Under the pieces are notes generated by a model, which saw only the letters and a list, made by a program, of their open reading frames with translations, was not told the DNA's origin and did no database searches. A program made the position numbers and the translations under genes. DNA of 64,000 nt from Blastobasis lacticolella (taxonomy: Eukaryota; Arthropoda; Insecta; Lepidoptera; Blastobasidae): positions 14,456,001 through 14,520,000 of the forward strand of contig LR990056.1 in the NCBI GenBank assembly GCA_905147135.1, written 5' to 3'. This document shows positions 22,525-34,871 of this stretch, piece after piece. The first letter of the stretch is position 1. Every line of letters begins with the position of its first letter.

Positions 22525-24165
22525 CTGGGGATCAAACCCACGCCTTGATACCTACCACCGTCTTTTCGATCTCTAGATGTATACGGTGAATACCGTGCCC
22601 TCTAGAGGACATCGTCATAAACAAAATAAAATAAATGAAAAGGGTATGTACATAAATATATCAAACAGGCAGCATATTCTTTATTTTCAGTAAAAATTGT
22701 GTTAGGTACGGCACCAGGACAGAAGGGACTTGCATATACTTTATATCTTGTTCTTCAAAATGTTTACAACACAGCATTTCCAATTTGCCACCAAGACATC
22801 ACCATGTCTGGTCTTCAGGAAACCTAGAAGAATAAATAAATGAAAATAAACGTATATTCGCGATTAATCCGTTAAAGACTTTTTTAAATGTCTTAACATT
22901 TATAATATCATTTAGGTACATTTTTGGTACGGAACCCTAATAAATATAAAATTGTGGACCGCTATGTACAATATTGGAGTATTAAAATTCTTTACAACAA
23001 ATATTAAACCCGACCCTGTTTACATCGAAATATTTCCATATATATTAAGACACCAAAATATAACTCAATTTGCCAATAATTTTAAATCTGTCTTTAATGG
23101 CATGTTGTTTTAAGATAAAGATTTTAATGATTGCAAATTCACACATTACCATGTATATTTTTGTCACAATTTCTAAAATTGATTCCTGATACCACGAGAC
23201 CACGATTGTTTACTTACCGGTGAAAGGATAATCCATGTGTATTTCCATACTTTGCTCTTTCACATAACTGTGCACTACATTACACCGCCTCTTAAATAGT
23301 TTGATTTAAATTTGATTAGGAAATTATAAAATTTACACCGATGTTTTAAAATAAACGTCTGGTCGTTAGGAGCGGTAGCAACGTGGTGAACGTTCAAAAC
23401 ATTGCGCGCTTCACTTTCTGACAGGCTCGTTCCTACGGATGAAAAAACGGGATAGCAAGATTCATAATCATTGTAGAGTAAGCGAACAGGGAATATTTGA
23501 GATTTGTTTCTAGTCTGTTATATCTGTGACATTTTGCAACACTTACATGCTCTTTGTCAAGCGCTTTTTGAACCGCCACTGTCTGATTCCGATGTCTCTA
23601 TCTTTTCTCGCTTGTTCTATTTGCAGGCGTCGCTGGCTCCGCGCAATTTCGTACCGTGGACGTTTCCATAATTTAAAACTGGGCAATTCAAACGGTAACA
23701 CCGTTGACAGTAGGATATAAAACTGAAATAGACACCAGTTTTAAATACCCAGACTAATAATGACACAAAAATGTACGTAAAATAAGAATAAATTAGAATT
23801 AAATACCTGCTTGCAGTATACCGGCTTACCAAGACAGGGTTTGTCCAGGCGACCTCACGGGTCGACAAACTCGACGCTAATTATTGAAAATTTAAAAAGT
23901 ATAAACCGCCTGGAGGTGGCACTAGCGGCGGAATCAGAGGGTGCGGATTGTCAAGGGGAAGTGGACTAGCCGGATGTACGTCACATTTGCAGTCAATTGA
24001 CGAATTGATGCTATTCTCGTGTTTATTAGGTTTCAATTACAGGTTGACGTGACCATGATGCATGCAACTGTGTCGAAATATCGGGCTACTCGTTAACTTA
24101 ATGTGCACTTTTATAAAATTCAATAGGTAATATACTAAAATAAAAATCAAGTCATGATATTGATG
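22525..24165. other. Unannotated sequence downstream of Gr gene B
   Basis: Mostly AT-rich. The phrase ttggtacggaaccctaat at 22926 is a common dispersed motif. At about 23526-23715 the minus strand has a short open frame behind a splice-acceptor-like ttctatttcag (a PFELPSFKLWKRPRYEIARS-like peptide rich in Arg/Gln). I cannot tell whether this is a real exon or part of a repeat. Nothing else is supported. Confidence 0.35.
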
Positions 24166-24171
24166 ATATAC

Positions 24172-24177
24172 TTTATT
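24172..24177 (-). promoter_or_regulatory. Polyadenylation signal of Gr gene B
   Basis: AATAAA on the minus strand (tttatt on the plus strand), about 60 bp past the TAG stop at 24236-24238, in the right place and orientation. Confidence 0.6.
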
Positions 24178-24235
24178 AAATCTTACGTTAAACAAAAAAA
24201 AATGAAACTAACTAGACTACTAAACTTGAAACTAA

Positions 24236-27200
24236 CTAAAATAATTTATCTATTGGTTTGAACTGCACAAGAACGACCAAGTTCTTTACGACAGATGCCA
24301 AGATCTGAGAACAAGAAAAATCTATTTTAAAGTCTACTTATCGTAAAACTCTATCAAGCTTGAGGAGTCCACCTGTGTGGTAGCTTAATGTGGTAGTGGA
24401 ATCAAAATTGAAAACCATTCGATTCGAGGCGAGCGATTCTAAAATAGAGCCCTTGGTGTAACCAGTTAGTTAGTGTTTTTGTCGTCAAGCCACACTGCTT
24501 GCGTTATCGTCTTCTCGGTTCAAGGTTGAGGCAGCAAGCGCAGTTAAAAAAATTATCCCACTGATCTGTCGAAGATAGCTCTTGACACATTCAAAAACAA
24601 AAACAAGCCAGGTTATGATGTAATGATCTAAATCTTGTTTATTAGAGTGAGGTACCTAAATGAACCAGCAAATTACTCTCACTAAGAAAACAGTTTCACT
24701 GGTTTCAACAGTTCCAATGATGTGACACCCGGGAATGGCAAAAAGATGTTCGGAGGATTTTGAAAGTAGTACTAAATAAGAAATAAAGATGGCGCGCTGT
24801 CAAAAGTAACATGAGGCCGGTTCCTCAACATATGTGCAAGGCGTAGTTTCATTGTCAATCGACCTAGTCACAGTTTTGATTGTCAATGTGTGTATTAAGT
24901 CAGAGAAAGGCGTAATTTTGCGTGCGTAAGTAACTTGTACGCAGTAATCTGTCTTTATTTCTTATTTGGTCTGAGCTTATGTAAAATAGGTGTTGGTTTG
25001 TATACCTACCGAGACAAGGAACGGGCGGTTTAGTGTCCACAGGCCGAGCGGCGCGTACGCCACTCGGTTGAGCGCCACCTGTTGGCAGAACCGGCGCAAC
25101 TCCGCCTTCAGTGGCGCGGACTGCGCGCGGCACAGCAGGCGCCCGAGGAGCGTGTTCGTTTTAACGATCTAATAAAAAATTCGTTTGACCTTGATGCAGT
25201 GGCGTATGGAGCATCTTATTCTGAGTGCTAAGCAGCCAGTTGGGCTTTCATTTTTAACGGCATATCTGGGCTGTCGATGGTGCTAGTGTTCTGGGCCTAT
25301 AAACTATAGAAACTTATTGGATATTCACAACATAATTTTTTTATTGTCTTTTACAAATAATAGATTTCGTAAGATGAAATTTAAAGAATAACAAATGGGT
25401 ACGTACTTACCTCTTGGTCAGTCATATGCTGTGGCTGGACGATAATAACCAGTTCCATTAAGTGGTATAGAAACCAGATGAGAATCAACCCAACCATAAC
25501 AGGGTTCTGGTTGCCGGCGACTGTTTAACAAAGATGATAAATCAATACCTACATAGGTGAGTACTAAGAGATAGCTTTACTGGATATTCATGGACTTCAT
25601 AATCATAAACCCCTTACCACTTTATTACTATATAGCATTGTGCAGGGTATTTTGTGCATAGATAGACAAATTGAAATGGCTGATTGAGACTGTGAGCTGT
25701 CCCTTAAGCTTTGAAAAGTGGTATTTGACCGAGGATATTTTTCAATAATCCCAAATTTGCACTTACCAGCACAATTATCCGGCCACCCCTTAATTTTCCA
25801 TACAGGTGTGCTCATACATTTGTGGCTACCTAAAGCTTTCGTATTAAAGTCAATGAAACTCGTGTTCTATAGTAAATAGAAGGAATGCGTATTTAGCCAC
25901 GGAGCGCGTATTGGGTCATGCAACTCAGGATTGCGTTCTGAAAAGAACGACTTGTCTTGCGTCGTTCTTCACGCCACGAAGTACCAGCGCAGCTTCATAA
26001 GACCACCGGAATTCGTCGCCGCTGTTGTTGCCACTGTAAGCGCTGAACTTCCTCTGATGTGCTGTCCATCGATGCCACAGCCGCAGTAGACGCGCACCGC
26101 TCTCCGCCTCCTATTTATAGCCTCGCCACGCCACGTTCGGAGACCGTCGTACGCGCTCGGCTTATTTTGTTTACTGCGCATGCTCAAGGATCTATCTCGC
26201 GGCGGGCTATCCGATTGGGTATTGTAAATATCTATTATACTAGATTAATTACATAAGTTTAAGGAGTACGTATGTGTTAATATAGTTAAGCACATTTTCT
26301 GTAAATATATTCATTCTACACTTGTCTACGGAGTTTAACTCATTTCCTACTCAAACCTCCAAACATTTCTAGTGTTACAAATCAACCTGTTTGGCTATCA
26401 AATAGCGAAAACCTCAGAAGCGATTCAGTATTTAGAAGTAAAAGACTTTGTAACACCGGAAATGTATGAGCGTATATGGAAAAATGTGGGGTGGACGAAC
26501 AATTGTGCTGGTAAAGTTCAGGATGTAGATAAGAGAACCGGCCTGGTAGTTCCAGAGATTATTATAACCTAACCCCATGAACTGAACTGAAACGACTAAT
26601 TATATGTCCAGCGAACCTACAGGGCCTGGCCAACAACGACCCAGCGTTGCACCGACGCTGTTTCCACGGATGCTAGTGATTAGGATTCTGCCAGCATATT
26701 ATTACTTTATTTTAATAGACTTTGTTAGTCGGTGGCCGAGTAGTAAAGGTATGCGACTCGTAAACGAGAGATACCGGTTTCTAATATCACTGCGGCCATA
26801 TACCAATGACTCTTTTCTGAGTTATGTACATTAGTTGAATGATAACCGATACTCTTACGGTGAGGGAAAACATCGTGATGAAACCTGCACATTCGGGCAT
26901 TTGTATGTGTAAACATAATCCAATCTGGTCTGCTGTAATTATCTGATCTGCTACATCCTGGATCATGGTCAAGGCAGACCCCGGGCTCTCGTGCGCGAGA
27001 CCACAACCGAAACATTAACGCCAAGGTGATTATTTTATTATTACTAACAATATATGGGCATTGTATACGTAGTATGAAACTTATAAATTGATTGCCTGAA
27101 ATAAACGTTATATTATTACAATTATATTAATCATCGAAATAATGCACTTACGTAAAACTAATATTAAATAATACGGTGTCTGAATCAGATTAATTAGAAA

Positions 27201-30200
27201 CGAAAGCACCCTTAGATACAGTATCACAGCATTATTGCGAGCTGTATCTCTCGTGACATCACATATCGCCATGTACGCCAGAGCGAGAAGGCGAATCGTC
27301 GGACAGGTCCTCTTTAATTCTGTTGTTGATAGATGTGCTGCAGACAGGAAACGATGACCGTATTATTTCCGTTTCATTACTTTGCCTGTTGCATATTTTT
27401 CATAAATTTAGTTATTTTAAAATAGTAGCACTTACTTGGACTTTGTTCGACGTAAATATACGGTGTGTCAATCAAAATATTTATAGTTATCACATTTACA
27501 TTTGTAGGCCATGCTGCTTCAATTGGTAAACCAAAATATGGCTTGTATTTGGTATTGGCTGCAAAAGTATATGCATATATTTATATGGTATATCCGTATC
27601 TGAATCGTAGCTATCTGGATTTTATTAAGATTTTAGAATTAGATATTTGATCTACCCTCCAAGTACGGTTGTCATACACTTTATAGGTATCTTCAAAGCA
27701 GGACGAGAACTTGTAGGTATCGCAAATTATGTTCCTTGGGAATTTAAAAAAATCCTAATTTCCCATTATAATAAAAGCAAAACTCTTCGTGTAAATAATA
27801 ATAGAGAGTAACTAGTTACGCCTTATATCAGTGATGATCGATAAATTGATATCGATGGTGACGTACCTATGTAGAAATAGGTGCATGTAGCCAATAAGGG
27901 AGCGGATGAGATTAATTGTCTACAAAGTATGTCGGAAAACCCCCACCAAATTCAAGATAAAAACTTACATATATCCCAAACCATTTAACCGATTTTATTG
28001 AAAACATAAACTAAATACCAACACGATTTAACAGGTTTAGAAATAAAGAAAAGGAAAAAGAGCGGATGAGATTAATTGTTTACGAAATATATCGGAAAGC
28101 CACCCCATAAAAGTCGAGATAAAAACTTACAAATATCCCAAACCATTGAACCGATTTTATTGAAAAAAGAAACTATATACCAACACGAAATAAAGAAAAC
28201 TGCATCCAAATCGTTTATCAGTTCGGGAGCTACAATGCCACCGATCAAGTCTGACACAGATACATATGCCAACTCTAATAACGAAACCTTACTTACATCT
28301 TTTTGCGTTAAGGATTAAAAAATCTTAAGAAAATTCTGAAGGAGCATACTTCCAAGATCAGTAATGAGCAACAGCCCCAACAATGTTCCGTTGACCATCT
28401 TCAGCGCCGCGTGCGCCAGCAGCGCCGTGAACACGAACTGCAGCTCGAGAAGGAAAACGATAGAGTCTTGGATGACGTGACAGATGAATTGCAAACTTAG
28501 AAACCCTGTAATGGTGTTATTTTTTTTATTAACAGCAGAAATAATAGAAACGTTAAAGAAAAATAATTTTGTGTAAAACTTAAAGAAAAGTGTCTGTTCC
28601 TGCGCCATGCATGTGTCTGCGCTTAGCTGTGTGGTGTCCGGCGGAGTAGAACAGCACCAATACTGTACACTCTTGTGTATCGTACGAGGTGACTAATGTT
28701 TTCGAGGCAAAAGGCCTAGAATCTGGAAAATGGGCACCTGCTTTTTCTATTGTTATATTTATAATACTGCGATCTCCTACCCGCCTGCCAAGCGTGGAGA
28801 TTTTTGCAATAACCTCCCCTTTCCTGGGAGAGGCCCTAAGTCCTGCAGTGAACTGTTGCGGGTTGTGATGATGATGGCAACGTGGATAGCACTACGGAGC
28901 TTGATGTTGAATGCGGAGTGAATTCGTCAGACACAGTTTATCCAGATTATCGACGCACTGGCTATATGCTTAGACTGCTAGGACTCATAATCATATCTAT
29001 TTTTAGGACAACATGATAAAATTCGAATGTATCGAAAGATACATTCGAATTTTATAATTCCAAAAAATGTGATTTGTAATAGTCATTGACCTGTACGTCG
29101 GCACTACCATTTCCACTTTACCATGGACGACGGAGACCACTTTCCATCAGGTGAATCGTCTGACCGTACCTCTATAATTTTTGATTGCCTGGAAATGAAA
29201 TATAATTACTAACATTTACAGTCGTACAGTACAACTTTGAAATTATAGTGGTACGGTAAATGAAGTTATCTTACATAGGGACGTATACTACATCCAAGGC
29301 TTGCATATAGAAAATGTGTAAGTAGGTACTTACAAGGCATTTTAACAACGAATAACTCTAAGAAGATATTTCCAAATTTAAAAGTAATTCCCAAGAATAA
29401 AACAACAACCAGAAGGAAACACCGCCTCTTCTCATTGTGTTGCCATGGACGGCCTTTGTTCAATTTGGACATTATCTGGAAAACAGATAAATACTTTTAT
29501 TATTCTAGAACCAATATTTTTGAAGTTGTAATGGCTTTAAATTTGACAGCTGTCATTCGAAATGTAGATTCGATAAGTACTATCACTTCTTTTTAGGACT
29601 AAATTTTTTAGGTTCAACCGTTTTCGAGTTGAGCTGGAGATGAGAGAAGGTGATGAGATGGAATCCCATCCTTTTCTGTCACATTTCTCTATGCTTATGC
29701 GCTCTGGTGGAGTTTGGGTCTGAGTCGATAATCCGCGTTATCAAAGCGACAGCGTATTTTGTGCTTCGGTTGGCCGGTCTTTAAGTAATCTGGGTCGCCG
29801 GCGAAGATTGCTTTGCCGACGCAATGTGCGTCGCCGGTGCAACCTACGTCAGCCAGCATGGTCTGTCAAATGGTGTAGCAAATGGTCCTCCAAAATCAAC
29901 AGTCTATATTTACGTCTTCTTGAAATGTCAGTACCAACCTTAATAATACTAAGAAGACAGTTCAAAGTAAATTGCATTCTGGCGCCAGCGGTTACTGTTC
30001 CGTAGATGTTGATTACAGCAATTATTATCATGTCCAGATTCCACAGGGTGAAAGCTATAGGTGAATTAAAGCGTACCGACTCCTTGCGTCCTAACGTGTC
30101 TATCACCACACCTAATATTACGGCTACACCTGGAAATTATAAGTAGGTATTTATTCGCCTTTTGAGGAAATAGTTTCTGATATTCTTTATTAATAAAGGA

Positions 30201-31060
30201 TTAGGTAATGACCACTTCATCTGACTCTGATAATGATTATGACTGAATGTCATGATGAAATCACATTTGATAATGACTACCCCAATTACGCTTTTGCCGT
30301 GTTCCCGGACGAAGTATTTAATTTCGTGTTAAAGTACAGCTTTGGATACACTTGGCCGCAAAATTTCCGAGTCGCTTTAAAAAAGCATGATTATTTCTAA
30401 AATACATAAGCATAATTCGTTCTGTAGTATATAATATTCGTGCATATGCGAGAAGCAAGCTCGGAATTTTGACTTTTATGCTCTTACAAGCTGAGGTGAT
30501 ATAAATTACTCTTAATCAATCAATGAACGATTCTCGAAATTTTATAATATTTCAAAGCGGGGTGATTTTAACCTTTTCTTGAAGCCCCTGTGAGCACGAG
30601 GTCCTGGACGGTGGACCTGCTCGCCACCCCAGGCTGTCACTGAGCTGAGGCTAACCGCCCTTCGACATTGGCAAACACGCTTGTTTGCCACCTTAGTGGT
30701 ATAAAAAAAAAAGAATGTACGCGTTCAAGAATGCGTATTGATATATTTACGGTAGGTACGAGGCCTTTAGAAATATGGCTGTGTTATTATTTGAAATAAT
30801 CGAAGCTTTTTCCATCTTATAAAAGTCGAAGCTATTTATAAAATAGGTACCTACACAAAAAATAGCAACATACCAAGTGAAAATACCAGTGTATAACCAT
30901 AAATACTCATCCATTTGCTTATCGTGACATAGAGACGTCCACCGCGCCTCTCGAACTTCAAAGGCGCTATGCCGAACCAGCTCGATACTCTCAGAACAAG
31001 AGCCAGGGCTCCCCAAACCAACACTCCCTTAGAAGCATCTGTATCCAAATTGTGTTCCAT
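24236..31060 (-). CDS. Gustatory receptor gene B (7-TM chemoreceptor, 8 exons, 399 aa)
   Basis: Insect gustatory receptors are seven-TM, inverted-topology ligand-gated cation channels in the dendrites of taste neurons. Exons (minus): 30874-31060, 29939-30129, 29334-29475, 28350-28505, 27152-27337, 25411-25520, 25010-25168 and 24236-24304. Lengths 187,191,142,156,186,110,159,69 total 1200 bp. All introns are GT-AG and phases are 1,0,1,1,1,0,0, identical to gene A. Exon 1 carries GIAPLKFERRGGRL and the first TM; exon 5 CPTIRLLALAYMAICDV and QTPYYLI; exon 7 KTNTLLGRLLCRAQS and ALNRVAYAPLGLWTLNRPF; exon 8 VVLVQF. The family TYhhhhhQF signature reads KNLVVLVQF, so TY is lost and QF kept. AATAAA lies about 60 bp after the stop. 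No stop or frameshift is seen. The subfamily is probably the divergent bitter-type group; this is inference. Confidence 0.87.
26726..27045 (+). mobile_element. SINE-B (tRNA-derived SINE) in intron 5 of Gr gene B
   Basis: The head ggtggccgagtagtaaagg and gagataccggttt resembles pol III A and B boxes of a tRNA promoter. The body caatgactcttttctgag and ggtgagggaaaacatcgtga is a very common lepidopteran SINE body. The end runs into tcaaggcagaccccgggctc. Partial copies occur at 32612-32790, 32958-33060, 53683-53935 and at the right edge of the window. Confidence 0.75.
27901..28205 (+). repeat. Tandem duplication, two units of about 150 bp
   Basis: agcggatgagattaattgt begins both units (27901 and 28061). 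Both continue with a cggaaa-proline-rich line, aaaacttaca.atatccc and ccgattttattgaaaa. Unit 2 is interrupted by small indels. It lies in intron 4 of Gr gene B; a long plus-strand frame here is not a gene. Confidence 0.75.
28627..28880 (+). mobile_element. SINE-A copy in intron 3 of Gr gene B
   Basis: Starts tgtgtggtgtccggcggag, contains gcgatctcctacccgcctgc and ends gttgtgatgatgatgg. Antisense to the host gene. Confidence 0.8.
29016..29055. repeat. Perfect 18-bp hairpin with GAAA loop
   Basis: ataaaattcgaatgtatc (29016-29033), loop GAAA, then its exact reverse complement (29038-29055). Located in intron 3 of Gr gene B. Confidence 0.9.
29520..29880. repeat. Dispersed repeat shared with intron 4 of Gr gene A
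   Basis: Carries tttgacagctgtc, cacttctttttaggac, caaccgttttcgag and a cgccggcg/gacgcaatgtgcgtcg block, all found in similar order at 58090-58815. It is likely a non-autonomous DNA element in intron 2 of Gr gene B. The end sequences are not resolved. Confidence 0.5.
30440..30550. repeat. Copy of the degenerate GAGCGAGC-type repeat
   Basis: gcgagaagcaagctcggaat followed by acaagctgaggtgatat and a second weak ctcgaaatttt unit match the repeat at 3480-3935. Located in intron 1 of Gr gene B. Confidence 0.5.
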
Positions 31061-32611
31061 ATTTGTTGGCTGAAAGATTGCAGATGGCTTTCATCATCAA
31101 CATCTAGTTTCTTATATCACATAAATATTAAGTAAACAGTCCTCTGCTGAATTTGAGACTCCATCGAATGATAGTTAGTGTGAGCGCAGAAATTAATAAT
31201 TGATAATTAAATTACTGGTGACCTATAGAGCTTCCGTTTTTATTATTTGCCCCGGTTCTAGGCCACATACTGTATAAAAAATAATGATGAATATGTTTGG
31301 ATAATTCACAGTGCCATCTAGCCACAAAGAAAGCAAAGCTTGTGTTACGGGTGCCATAGTACTGGTTATATACTTTTATAATAATTTAAAAACATACTTA
31401 TACCGTAAGATTTAAAAAGCGTCTAAAATACCATAATTCAGACAGACTACCTGATATTTTCATCTGTCCAATATCAGCCGTTTAATTTCCTTGAGATTTT
31501 TCAATTGTCAAAAAATTCATAGATTTTTGAGCACAGGGATCGCAAAGTTGAAAACTTAAGAATAAAAAGCATTTCAGGGTTCTAAAAACTTATTAAAAAT
31601 CATAGTTGCTTGCCCGTTGGCGTCTTTCGTTGTTTCTATGGACTGGCATTGTCCTTAGTGATGGCGCTACCAAATCATAACAAACATTTTACATAACGTC
31701 GTTAGTGAGTAAACACATTAGCTCATACATATTTTTTATTTATTTTTTTGTCGTCGGTCTTGCAATTCAAATAAATAAATTCTAGTATTTACTGACAAAT
31801 AACAAGCAATTTAATAACAATTTCTTGAGATGAGCTAGTATACCTACCTACAGATTACGCCTGGTATTAAACCCTCAATAAGAAAATTCAGTCTCAGCGT
31901 GCGCTAGAAAGAGCTAACCTTAGAAATTTTCTATGTGATGATAAGATTAGGAATGATGATATCCGTCGTAGATCCAATGTCACCAACATAACTTACTCGC
32001 TGTAAACATCCTGCTGCTGACTTCTACATGCCGGAATCCAAAACTCCTCATATTGTACTTGTAACGTAACACTGTCCCACGTACAGTGCCAGGTTCAGTT
32101 AATAAAAATACAATAATAATAAAATAAAAAGTAAAAATCGAATATACAAACATTAAAAATAAGGTATATCTGAAGACTTTTAGTCATACAAAATACAAAA
32201 CAACTTATTTTATTAAAATTTTTTTTTTATTTTTTAAAAGTATTTTATTTTTATTTTCGGGTGACGTCCTGGTGGACAGAGTGCCAATGATTAGATATGG
32301 GACTGTTGTAGGACGTTTTGCACATTGCCTTAAGAATTTCATTTCCAGATGCGAGCACTCGATTCCGAAACGATGCTAAACGCGCCCGCATTAAAGCGAC
32401 GAAATCCGCTTTGTAAATATCAAGTTGTATGGCAAATATATTTTATATTACCAGTCTGCATAAATGGGCACTAAATTGTAAATACGAGTAGTTATTTACT
32501 TTGTTACCTTGAGGTCAAAATTCACATCTGATAGGAAACGCTCTTCTACAAATAACGTTTATCTATAATTTAATACCGTTTTTGTATGACTAAAGCGCCC
32601 GTAAAGAATCT
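31061..32611. other. Upstream region of Gr gene B, no feature recognised
   Basis: AT-rich sequence with poly(T)/poly(A) stretches near 32,220. It should contain the promoter of the minus-strand receptor gene, but I see no convincing core promoter. No coding frame is supported. Confidence 0.4.
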
Positions 32612-32790
32612 CACTACCGCCACATACTAATGACTCTTTTATGATTTTGTACACTAGTTGAACAATAACCAATGCTCTTACGGTACGGGAAACATCGTGA
32701 AGGAACCGGCACATTCAGGCGACTGAATGTGTAACCATGATCCAATCTGGTCAGGTTCCCCTGGTACCAGGTTCACGAAGATCAAATGGC
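32612..32790 (+). mobile_element. SINE-B fragment
   Basis: The phrase ccgccacatactaatgactc, then cttacggtacgggaaacatc and atccaatctggtcagg match the SINE-B body at 26.8 kb. The head is missing. Confidence 0.6.
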
Positions 32791-32957
32791 GGTCGCTGGT
32801 CGACACTGGTCGACGTAAAAGACACAAATGTAAATAGTTATTTACTTTGTTACCTTGTTGTTAAGACTCACATCTGATAGGAAATGCTCTTCTACAAATA
32901 ACGTTTAGCTTTAATTAAATATCGTTTATATTTGAATAAAGTGCCCGTAAAATCATT

Positions 32958-33060
32958 ATTATCGTAATAACGTCAATATCCTGCTGGTGCACTCGCAAGG
33001 GCCCGTGTTCCGTCTGTTCTGTGAGTTCCGCCTTGACCATGATCCAGGACTTGGTAATTA
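32958..33060 (-). mobile_element. SINE-B 3' fragment, reverse orientation
   Basis: gtcaatatcctgctggtgc, aagggcccgtgttcc and gccttgaccatgatccagg are the reverse of the SINE-B end. The two SINE-B pieces (32.6 and 33.0 kb) face each other just left of the palindrome. Confidence 0.5.
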
Positions 33061-33102
33061 CTGTACCTAGAGCGACTGTCATCTGACCTCTGGGACCCTG
33101 TT

Positions 33103-33266
33103 AAAACGCTCTTTTCCATGTTTACTATGAATCCCAGACATTTCAGGAGTTTCAATGTCTCTTTTATATTGTGACAACACAGTGCACAGTGTTGTCACAA
33201 TATAAAAGAGACATTGAAACTCCTGAAATGTCTGGGATTCATAGTAAACATGGAAAAGAGCGTTTT
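33103..33266. repeat. 164-bp palindrome, 82-bp arms
   Basis: The two arms are exact reverse complements except for one pair (33181/33188) four bases from the centre at 33184.5. The right arm is the start of the surviving DIRS RT (LKCLGFIVNMEKSVL); the left arm is its mirror image, so the same peptide reads on both strands. It coincides with the 5' breakpoint of the DIRS remnant. Confidence 0.95.
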
Positions 33267-33374
33267 GGAAGCGCGACAAGTATGTAAATTCTTAGGATTC
33301 CTTTACAATACTGTGGATATGTCTCTGAGCCTACGTCATATACTTCAAAATATAATATATATTTCTCGACATTA

Positions 33375-34135
33375 CCTCGATGCACAATAAGAGAATTTTC
33401 TCAACTGCTTGGGGTTCTCACAGCAGCTTGTCCAGCGGTTAAGTACGGCTGGCTCTATACAAAAAATTTGGAACGTCAAAAGTCCCTTTCAATTCAGAAA
33501 TATGGAAATTACACTTGTAAATTTAACTTAGATGCATCCATTTTACCTGATCTCCATAGGTGGCAGAGTAACATAATGACCACAAAAAACGAGTTGAGAG
33601 TAGATGAAAATTATCGAATGGAAATTTTTACTGATGTCTCTAGAACCAGCTGGGGCGCTTTCTGCAATGGCAATCGGGTTAATGGAAGTTGGAAGGACGA
33701 GGAACTCTCCTTTCATATTAACTATTTAGAGCTTTTAGCCATATCCCTGGGACTAAAGTGTTTTGCAAAACGCGCATCCAACTGCACTATATTGCTTGGT
33801 GTTGATAACACGACAGCAATATGTTACATTAACCGAATGCGTGGGGTCCAGTTTCCTCACCTCAACAATTTAACGCGAGAAATTTGGCAGTGGTGCGAGA
33901 GACGAAAATGTTTCCCCTTCGCGTCATATATCAACACACATGACAATGTTGAAGCAGATGAAGAGCCACGAAAAATAAACATTGATACAGAGTGGGAACT
34001 ATCGGATTGGGCATTCCAGACCATAGTTCACAGTCTAGGTCACCCTGATATAGACTTATTCGCCTCCCGTACTAATGCCAAATGTACGCGTATGTTTCAT
34101 GGAAACCAGACCCCGATGCCGTATCTGTAGACGCC
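33375..34135 (+). pseudogene. DIRS RT end and RNase H domain
   Basis: The frame is open from about 33380, upstream of the ATG at 33468 (REFSQLLGVLTAACPAVKYG is the RT-RNase H connector), to 34130. RNase H landmarks are EIFTDVSRTSWGAF, HINYLELLA and LLGVDNTTAICYINR, then a later Asp in HPDIDLFASR. A frameshift near 33375 separates it from the RT fragment upstream, and the following sequence (SVDAFTLNW, then a stop) is also broken. It would remove RNA from the RNA:DNA hybrid during replication. Confidence 0.8.
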
Positions 34136-34291
34136 TTTACTTTGAATTGGCATGCGATTTTTTTCTAAGCGTTTCCTCCGTTTTGCTTGATTCTTAAGTG
34201 CCTACGAAAAATAATCGACGAAAAGGCAGCCCATATTAGTATTTCCTTATTGGCCTGGACAACCATGGTTTCCCCTACTTAAGTCTTTACT

Positions 34292-34720
34292 GTGTTCCTT
34301 TAATTTAATAATTGACATTAAAATATTTACAGTTATAATAAAAATACGTATACATTAATACCTAAGTTTAAAATAGCAAAAATATACACTAATACATATA
34401 AAATAATACTAAAAATTAAAAAAGTCGTCCACACCGCTGTCCCCTGGAATGGTGCCCAGAAAGCTGGCTGCGTTGCCTCGTTGAATAGCGATGCTAATCC
34501 GTTGCCCGAGGAACGAGCCAGCTCTCCGGTCACCTGTGGTGTCATTTAATTTTATGGAAAGTTCTGCAAAGAACTTTTTCGCACCAGGGCCCCACGGTCC
34601 CAACGTTTCCACCCCAAACGGCTGAAATACGAAGTCTTGCGCTAGACTTACATATTTCCTCCGCTTGAGGTCTTCCGCAGCTGACGTCGCAGCCCCAGCG
34701 CAGCTGCCAGTGGAGGCCAC
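34292..34720 (-). mobile_element. 5'-truncated LINE 3' end nested in DIRS
   Basis: Flanked by the exact 10-bp duplication AGTCTTTACT (34282-34291 and 34721-34730). Reading minus, it encodes the last part of a LINE ORF2 (VETLGPWGPGAKKFF ... SFLGQRISIAIQRGNAAS) followed by a short 3' UTR with no poly(A). The same C-terminal motif (FLLQRLSIAIQRGNAA-like) occurs after the ORF at 45340-45978. The DIRS reading resumes on both sides, so the LINE jumped into an existing DIRS copy. Confidence 0.88.
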
Positions 34721-34871
34721 AGTCTTTACTTACTTCAGAAATAATATTCTTCAAACCTAACAGAGATCTCCTGCGATCCCGTTTCAGGTCGCTACACCCG
34801 TTACACAGCAGCCTTACCCTGGGGGCCGCGACGCTCTCTGGGAGGTATTCACGAGGAGAGGTACCCCTGCA

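Noticed and set aside
24900..25133. Pro/Ala-rich 77-codon minus ORF
   Set aside because: It is another frame of exon 7 of Gr gene B; the true frame reads KTNTLLGRLLCRAQS.
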